Assembly: GCA_016281085.1 (NCBI GenBank)
Contig: JAEEHY010000174.1
Span: 1 to 34,881 of the forward strand
Reading direction: 5' to 3'
DNA: 34,881 nt
Origin: Lachnospiraceae bacterium
GTDB taxonomy: Bacteria; Bacillota; Clostridia; Lachnospirales; Lachnospiraceae
Each line of letters begins with the position of its first letter. Position 1 is the first letter of the stretch. The notes below the pieces were generated by a model that was not told where the DNA came from, made no database searches, and saw nothing but the letters and a program-made list of their open reading frames with translations. Made by a program: the position numbers and the translations under genes. Below are positions 31,237 to 34,881 of the stretch, piece by piece.

Positions 31237-31817
31237 AAGTATACAGAGAAGTAAAGATGAAAGTAGAACACTTTGAGCTATGTGATTCTATAGATGTAAA
31301 ACTTAAGGGCATAGGTAAGTTTACGGCGACGGCTTATAAGGTATATGAAGATGGGAGTGCGCTGTTTATCTTTGATGAATGTATCACTGACAGACCTATG
31401 AATAATAAGAGCACAAACGAGGGCGGCTTTAACCAGTCGGATCTGAGGAAGTGGATGAACACAGAGCTGCTGAGAGCATTCCCGGCAAAGATACGTACAC
31501 GAATGATGGATGTACGCGTCAATGATGATGAGGACGCAATGCTGCTAAGAGTGCCTACACGGATGGAGATGTTTGGAACGGATGAATATACAGACGATTA
31601 TGAGGCAGAAAACAATGAGCGTTTGGCGTTTATGGATATCCGCAGCAACCGCGTATGTATGAGTCCGGCTGACGAATATTGCTGGTATTGGTTATGGAAT
31701 AGGCGTGTTGTATCTGCTACGAACTTCGCTTTTGTCGCCTACTACGGCCTTGCCGGCGATTACGGCGCGTCGAACAGTGTTGGCGTGCGCCCGGCTTTCA
31801 GGATCAACTATCTTTAA
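31233..31817 (+). CDS. DGR variable protein 2: remote target in the early operon, C-type-lectin-like
   Basis: The 194-residue protein has GGAGG 6 nt upstream of ATG 31233. It looks like a DUF6273-type C-type-lectin-like domain: NQSDLRKWMNTELLRAFP at 68-85, LLRVPTRMEMFG at 106-117, YCWYWLWNRRVVSAT at about 148-162 and the terminal GVRPAFRINYL. The last 30 codons before the tail are VR2; 9 of the 11 template Asn codons in the aligned part are changed. No fibre anchor, signal peptide or membrane segment is seen, unlike target 1, so it is probably intracellular or added later to virion or cell surface by a partner. The N-terminus is not homologous to target 1. Confidence 0.9.
   Translation: MKVYREVKMKVEHFELCDSIDVKLKGIGKFTATAYKVYEDGSALFIFDECITDRPMNNKSTNEGGFNQSDLRKWMNTELLRAFPAKIRTRMMDVRVNDDEDAMLLRVPTRMEMFGTDEYTDDYEAENNERLAFMDIRSNRVCMSPADEYCWYWLWNRRVVSATNFAFVAYYGLAGDYGASNSVGVRPAFRINYL
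31706..31799 (+). repeat. DGR variable repeat VR2
   Basis: This 94-bp segment aligns gap-free to TR 16228-16321 (offset 15478). There are 15 differences, and every one is at a template adenine. Homology stops earlier on the 5' side than for VR1. It is located in an operon under different control from the retroelement, so it must be reached in trans. Confidence 0.95.
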
Positions 31818-31820
31818 TCC

Positions 31821-31837
31821 CCGCCCCTTGTGGGCGG
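31821..31837 (+). promoter_or_regulatory. GC-rich hairpin downstream of VR2
   Basis: A 6-bp stem (CCGCCC with GGGCGG) has a 5-nt loop CTTGT. It begins 21 bp after the VR2 end, practically the same spacing as at VR1, and sits in flanking sequence (AATCCCCGCCCC, then TCAA.AG..GG) shared with VR1. Proposed recipient mark for retrohoming. Confidence 0.75.
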
Positions 31838-31872
31838 TCAAAGATGGTAGATAAGCAAATGGGAGCGCAGTT

Positions 31873-32043
31873 ATGAATTATAGACAAGCGAAAAAAGCAT
31901 TTAAGAAGAAACACGGGATAACACCTTTACAGGCTATGAGGGAAGTCACGCGGGTGTATGAGGAATTTATAGAACAGATCAATAAAATTCTTAAGGGGAT
32001 TGTAGGGGATGATAAAGGAAATGAGGAGGCAGAGAAGCTGTGA
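31873..32043 (+). CDS. Small helical early protein
   Basis: The 56-residue protein (MNYRQAKKAFKKKHGITPLQ at the start) is basic then acidic, helical. It has GGGAG upstream. Overlaps the next gene by 35 nt. Function unknown. Confidence 0.65.
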   Translation: MNYRQAKKAFKKKHGITPLQAMREVTRVYEEFIEQINKILKGIVGDDKGNEEAEKL

Positions 32044-32194
32044 CAAGTGCAAATCTGTATTTGAGTATGCAGAACAGGATATAAGACGGAGCTGTAGTCT
32101 TAACCACGGGTTCAAGAGCACTAAGGAATGGCTTATCTGCCCTTATTGCGGTAACAGAGTATTTTACGGGTACTGGGGATGTATGAAGAAGTAA
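32009..32194 (+). CDS. Zinc-ribbon small protein
   Basis: The 61-residue protein has CDKC at 11-14 and CPYCG at about 44-48, a simple zinc ribbon, and basic N-terminal residues (MIKEMRRQRS). The start may be the second in-frame ATG at 32021, since neither has a strong ribosome binding site. Overlaps both neighbours. Confidence 0.65.
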   Translation: MIKEMRRQRSCDKCKSVFEYAEQDIRRSCSLNHGFKSTKEWLICPYCGNRVFYGYWGCMKK

Positions 32195-32418
32195 GAAAGA
32201 TGCTTGAAGAAGCAGTAAAGGACGTATCACGGATCAGAGGCATAAGCAGGGAAGAATATCTGAAAGAGCTTTATGACCGGATACAGGAAAAGCCCGAAAA
32301 GGCTGGCTACACGGATGACGGAGCGGATCTGTTTGTGCCGGTGATGATTATTGTTTATCTGGCAATCATAATCGGCGCGTGGATATATGCAGCTTATCAC
32401 GGAGTAATCACAATATGA
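32179..32418 (+). CDS. Small membrane-anchored protein
   Basis: The 79-residue protein has a helical charged N-terminal part (VRKMLEEAVKDVSRIRG) and a single C-terminal membrane segment (about 51-70; PVMIIVYLAIIIGAWIYAAY), a tail-anchor arrangement. The start is uncertain; no strong site is seen at 32179. Function unknown. Confidence 0.6.
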   Translation: MYEEVRKMLEEAVKDVSRIRGISREEYLKELYDRIQEKPEKAGYTDDGADLFVPVMIIVYLAIIIGAWIYAAYHGVITI

Positions 32419-32430
32419 GGAGGGTAACAG

Positions 32431-32838
32431 ATGAACGCAGACAGTGTTGTAACGGATGCTGACAAAATGAGTAACTTTGAAATATGTAAGTCCTATCGTG
32501 AGTCAAAGAATCCGAGTGCGCAGGTCAAGATCCTTGCGCAGATGAATTGTAAAACAACGGCTGAGATCTTTGAGATCCTTAAGGCCAACAACGAACCGAT
32601 AAGGAAACGCCAGTACAAGACTAAGACGGCAAAGAAGGTTAAGCCAAAGGGTAAAGAGAAGGTACCGGCATTCCTGGTATCAATAGCGGTTGATGAACGC
32701 CGGAAGATTGAAGCAGAGATTGAGGCTAAACAGATGGAGCTTACAGCCTTGAAACAGCAGTACGACGATATCAGCGAATGGTTAGAGAGCATAGGAGAGG
32801 TTGCGGAGGATGATGTTATCAGAGGCGCAGAAGGATAA
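32431..32838 (+). CDS. Coiled-coil early protein
   Basis: The 135-residue protein has a helical N-terminal domain (NFEICKSYRESKNPSAQVKI), a Lys-rich basic segment at about 60-75 (RKRQYKTKTAKKVKPKGK) and a terminal coiled coil (ERRKIEAEIEAKQMELTAL). DNA binding is possible from the basic segment, not shown. GAGGAGG precedes the start. Confidence 0.7.
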   Translation: MNADSVVTDADKMSNFEICKSYRESKNPSAQVKILAQMNCKTTAEIFEILKANNEPIRKRQYKTKTAKKVKPKGKEKVPAFLVSIAVDERRKIEAEIEAKQMELTALKQQYDDISEWLESIGEVAEDDVIRGAEG

Positions 32839-33181
32839 AGCCCTGAGAGCTATGGAAGGGGCAAGACCTAAGTTCCGTCCGGGCAAATACGGCAAACAGT
32901 ATGATACGCATATATGCGGTAATTGCGGAAGGACAGTAAGGGTAGAAGATAATTATTGCGGCGGTTGCGGGTTCAGAATCTTGTGGGATAATCCGCGCTG
33001 CTTAACTGATTATCATACGGAGGGCGAAGATGATAAGCGAGAAGATGTATGCCAATCACAGAGCGCAGAATTATGTAGCTTGCGAGAAGAGGCGTTACAA
33101 GCACGAGCAATACTTGAACAATGCCAGCAAGTACAGGGAAATGATATCGAGGAACAGCTACACAATGGGGAAGGAGGCTGA
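32810..33181 (+). CDS. Zinc-ribbon protein; C-terminal part overlaps another frame
   Basis: The 123-residue frame from ATG 32810 has CGNCG and CGGCG (about 37-56), a clear zinc ribbon. After about residue 75 the sequence (SAELCSLREEALQARAIL) uses rare CAA and CGA codons unlike its neighbours. The following frame, with a good ribosome binding site at 33030, has typical codons there. The zinc ribbon is real; the length of its tail is uncertain. Confidence 0.6.
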   Translation: MMLSEAQKDKALRAMEGARPKFRPGKYGKQYDTHICGNCGRTVRVEDNYCGGCGFRILWDNPRCLTDYHTEGEDDKREDVCQSQSAELCSLREEALQARAILEQCQQVQGNDIEEQLHNGEGG

Positions 33182-33227
33182 AAATGCACGATCAGGCGGC
33201 GATAGACAGGATATACAAGTGGGCTGA
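33030..33227 (+). CDS. Small protein overlapping the zinc-ribbon gene in another frame
   Basis: The 65-residue protein starts at ATG 33030 with GGAGG 6 nt upstream. Codons (aag, agg, cag, gag) match the neighbouring genes better than the competing frame. Sequence is basic and helical (KMYANHRAQNYVACEKRRYK). It overlaps the next gene by 44 nt. Function unknown. Confidence 0.5.
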   Translation: MISEKMYANHRAQNYVACEKRRYKHEQYLNNASKYREMISRNSYTMGKEAENARSGGDRQDIQVG

Positions 33228-33492
33228 TAAGAACCGGAAGAAATACGAAACAGTGTATCAGATTGACGGAAGCCCGTCAGCTCTTAAGACTTTCGAGAAG
33301 TATGATGATATCTGTGACATATGCGACGCAGCTTCACGGGGCAACAGTGAAGAGGATCTGGTGCGGAAGGGCCTGCATAAGAATCAGACGTGTATCCTGG
33401 AACAGTTCAAAGATACACAAAAAGTATCACCAAACAAAACCTTTACATATGAAGAGGTTGAGAAGTGGATGCGTAAGATGATGATATGGTGA
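33184..33492 (+). CDS. Hypothetical early protein
   Basis: The 102-residue protein begins MHDQAAIDRIYKWADKNRKK with GGAGG 6 nt upstream. It is charged, with CDICD in the middle and a terminal FTYEEVEKWMRKMMIW. No domain recognised. Confidence 0.7.
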   Translation: MHDQAAIDRIYKWADKNRKKYETVYQIDGSPSALKTFEKYDDICDICDAASRGNSEEDLVRKGLHKNQTCILEQFKDTQKVSPNKTFTYEEVEKWMRKMMIW

Positions 33493-33501
33493 GGTGGAAA
33501 G

Positions 33502-33918
33502 ATGTATGCAACGTTAGAGCATAAGATCAGGACAGCACGCAAAGAACATAGCTGTGATTATTGCGGCAAAATTATTAAGCCAGGCACGCCGTATATGTGG
33601 TCAAAGAATGTATATGACGACACGATATACGAGTGGCACAGCCACACGGAATGCGAGTTCATAGTTGGGCAGATATGGGACTATGTTGATCCGGATGAGG
33701 GTATGAGCGAAGAAGATTTCCGGGAAGCGTGCAAGGATCTGAGTGAAACATTTATCTGTCCCGACTGTAAGAAGTGGGACGCAGATAATATCGAGTGTAA
33801 CGACGGGGAGCAGTACTGCTTGAATAAGCTGTATAAGTTCCTACAGAAAAATGAATTATACCGCGCTGACAGAGGCATAGATTATTGCGTCTGGAAGAGC
33901 AGGCCGAAAGAGGGGTGA
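33502..33918 (+). CDS. Double zinc-finger protein
   Basis: The 138-residue protein has CDYCG (18-22) paired with HTEC (about 48-51) and a later CPDCKKW plus further Cys. The first set with WSHSHTEC is similar to treble-clef or HNH-like zinc sites but no nuclease His-Asn pair could be identified. The start follows GAGGTGG. Likely DNA or protein binding. The stop overlaps the region of the next start. Confidence 0.7.
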   Translation: MYATLEHKIRTARKEHSCDYCGKIIKPGTPYMWSKNVYDDTIYEWHSHTECEFIVGQIWDYVDPDEGMSEEDFREACKDLSETFICPDCKKWDADNIECNDGEQYCLNKLYKFLQKNELYRADRGIDYCVWKSRPKEG

Positions 33919-33923
33919 ATGAA

Positions 33924-34178
33924 TTGCTTAAGAAAATCAAAATATGCGGAATACCGTACAAGATCACACAGGGCTTGATATCTTATTCGGAGGGCATAAT
34001 CAGCATAAAGAAGGATATGCCTAAGAAGATAAAAGAGTCAGTCCTGTATCACGAGATAATCCACGGTATTCTGACACAGATAGGTTATAACGATCTTAGC
34101 AATGATGAGAGGTTAGTACAGGCTTTAACAGTTGCTATCTATCAGATGTTTGATCTGAAAGAAGGTAAGAAGAAATGA
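33924..34178 (+). CDS. ImmA/IrrE-like metallopeptidase domain protein
   Basis: The 84-residue protein holds the zinc-protease motif YHEIIHGIL (HExxH). It is much shorter than ImmA peptidases (about 150) but small single-domain copies occur in phages. TTG 33924 with AGGGG 8 nt upstream is preferred; GTG 33915 is an alternative. ImmA relatives cleave phage repressors, which would suit an anti-repressor; this is inference. Confidence 0.65.
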   Translation: MLKKIKICGIPYKITQGLISYSEGIISIKKDMPKKIKESVLYHEIIHGILTQIGYNDLSNDERLVQALTVAIYQMFDLKEGKKK

Positions 34179-34573
34179 TGTCATTAGATGAAGCTATTAT
34201 ACATACGCAGAAAAAAGCAGAGGAATTAGAACGTAACGCAGAGCATATCAAAGCAACTATGAAGTCGGATATAGCTTTACAGAATGCAGAAGGGTGTATT
34301 GAGTGCGCGAATGAACACAAGCAGCTTGGAGAGTGGTTAACGGAGCTGAAAGAACGTCGGTCGAATGACAGACCACAGGGACATTGGATATTTGATCCTG
34401 ACGGTATGGATTGGGGATTGGGCGCGTGGTTATGTAGTGAATGTCATTGTAAAAATGATAACATTTCACCCATAGCGGAGAACCCTTATTTATTTGCAGG
34501 AAGTAAGTTCTGTCCGCAGTGTGGCGCGAAGATGGATGGCAGGGCTACACGGAGGGAAGCGAAACATGATTAG
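34175..34573 (+). CDS. Phage zinc-ribbon protein with N-terminal coiled coil
   Basis: The 132-residue protein has an N-terminal helix (EAIIHTQKKAEELERNAEHI), a middle WIFDPDGMDWGLG and a C-terminal four-Cys ribbon (CSEC near 88-91 and CPQCGAKMDG at about 114-123). This common phage protein type resembles DUF551-style zinc ribbons; function unknown. Overlaps the previous gene by 4 nt. Confidence 0.7.
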   Translation: MMSLDEAIIHTQKKAEELERNAEHIKATMKSDIALQNAEGCIECANEHKQLGEWLTELKERRSNDRPQGHWIFDPDGMDWGLGAWLCSECHCKNDNISPIAENPYLFAGSKFCPQCGAKMDGRATRREAKHD

Positions 34574-34766
34574 TGGATATCCGATCCGTATTGCAACTAG
34601 GAAGTATCAGCGCAGGAAACACCGCAAAAAGCGTATCAATAAAAAGTGGCAAAAGAGGTACGGCTTTGTTGTATACGATATGCTGCCGGATGGAAAAGTG
34701 ATGCTGGTTGATGGCGTATTATGGATGAATGAGAAAACACTTATGGGATTAAAGGAGAATATATAA
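34566..34766 (+). CDS. Small basic protein
   Basis: The 66-residue protein is read from ATG 34566 (GGAGG upstream) and has a very basic N-terminus (ATRKYQRRKHRKKRINKKWQ). The second half is beta-like (GFVVYDMLPDGKVMLVDGVL). Likely nucleic acid contact; function unknown. Overlaps the next start by 1 nt. Confidence 0.65.
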   Translation: MISGYPIRIATRKYQRRKHRKKRINKKWQKRYGFVVYDMLPDGKVMLVDGVLWMNEKTLMGLKENI

Positions 34767-34881
34767 TGTTTGGATTTGTAAGTAAAAAGAAACTAAGAAA
34801 ATGGTTGGTGTTTTGCGCGTCAAACAGTGATTACATGAGACATAAAGGATGGACAGTAGAACAAAGAATTGATGAAGAAGC
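34766..34881 (+). CDS. Partial gene at the window end
   Basis: The frame from ATG 34766 (AAAGGAG upstream) is open to the window edge; 38 residues are visible (MFGFVSKKKLRKWLVFCASN at the start). No domain can be assigned from this fragment. Confidence 0.6.
   Translation, partial: MFGFVSKKKLRKWLVFCASNSDYMRHKGWTVEQRIDEE

Overview
The window is about 35 kb of a temperate, siphovirus-type phage or prophage, almost entirely one-directional and densely packed. The host is most likely a gut Clostridia (Lachnospiraceae or Ruminococcaceae type). That is inferred from strong AGGAGG-type ribosome binding sites, intermediate GC content, the Gp15, XkdX, DUF2800 and DUF2815 phage families and a large serine integrase. 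No host gene or phage-host junction is visible, and no tRNA, rRNA, CRISPR array or insertion sequence was seen.

Layout. 1-5.3 kb: major capsid protein (5' end cut by the window), head-tail connector proteins, two tandem tail-tube paralogues, an attenuating terminator and two tail-assembly chaperone genes. 5.3-14.3 kb: tape measure with a 19-copy 11-residue repeat, distal-tail/hub proteins and baseplate/fibre proteins. 14.3-17.7 kb: a complete diversity-generating retroelement (DGR), made of a variable tail-tip protein with VR1 at its 3' end, a helical accessory protein, the adenine-rich template repeat (TR) and a reverse transcriptase. 17.6-20.0 kb: XkdX-like protein, holin-like membrane proteins, glucosaminidase endolysin and an SH3-like protein. 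20.0-20.5 kb: terminator, an iteron-like array and a strong promoter overlapped by operators. 20.5-22.8 kb: small accessory genes ending in a secreted lytic transglycosylase. 22.9-25.0 kb, minus strand: serine integrase and CI-like repressor. 25.05-25.25 kb: lysogeny switch with repeated operators. 25.25-34.9 kb: Cro-like regulator, a DUF2800/DUF2815 recombination module, a structured RNA/terminator, a family A DNA polymerase, and a long run of small, often zinc-ribbon, early proteins.

The main discovery is that the DGR has two targets. Besides VR1, which abuts the retroelement, a second variable repeat (VR2) lies about 15.4 kb from the TR at the 3' end of a gene in the early/replication operon (31233-31817). 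All 15 TR/VR2 differences fall on TR adenines. For VR1, 18 of 19 differences fall on TR adenines and all 12 template Asn codons are changed. Both VRs are followed about 20 bp downstream by the same GC-rich hairpin, which is absent after the TR. One reverse transcriptase and one template therefore appear to diversify both a virion tip protein and a non-structural early protein.

Regulation: an 18-bp operator (AGTC..8-10 nt..GACT) sits exactly between the -35 and -10 boxes of two near-consensus promoters, one for the early operon and one 4.6 kb away for the accessory cluster. The lysogenic repressor therefore probably silences both.
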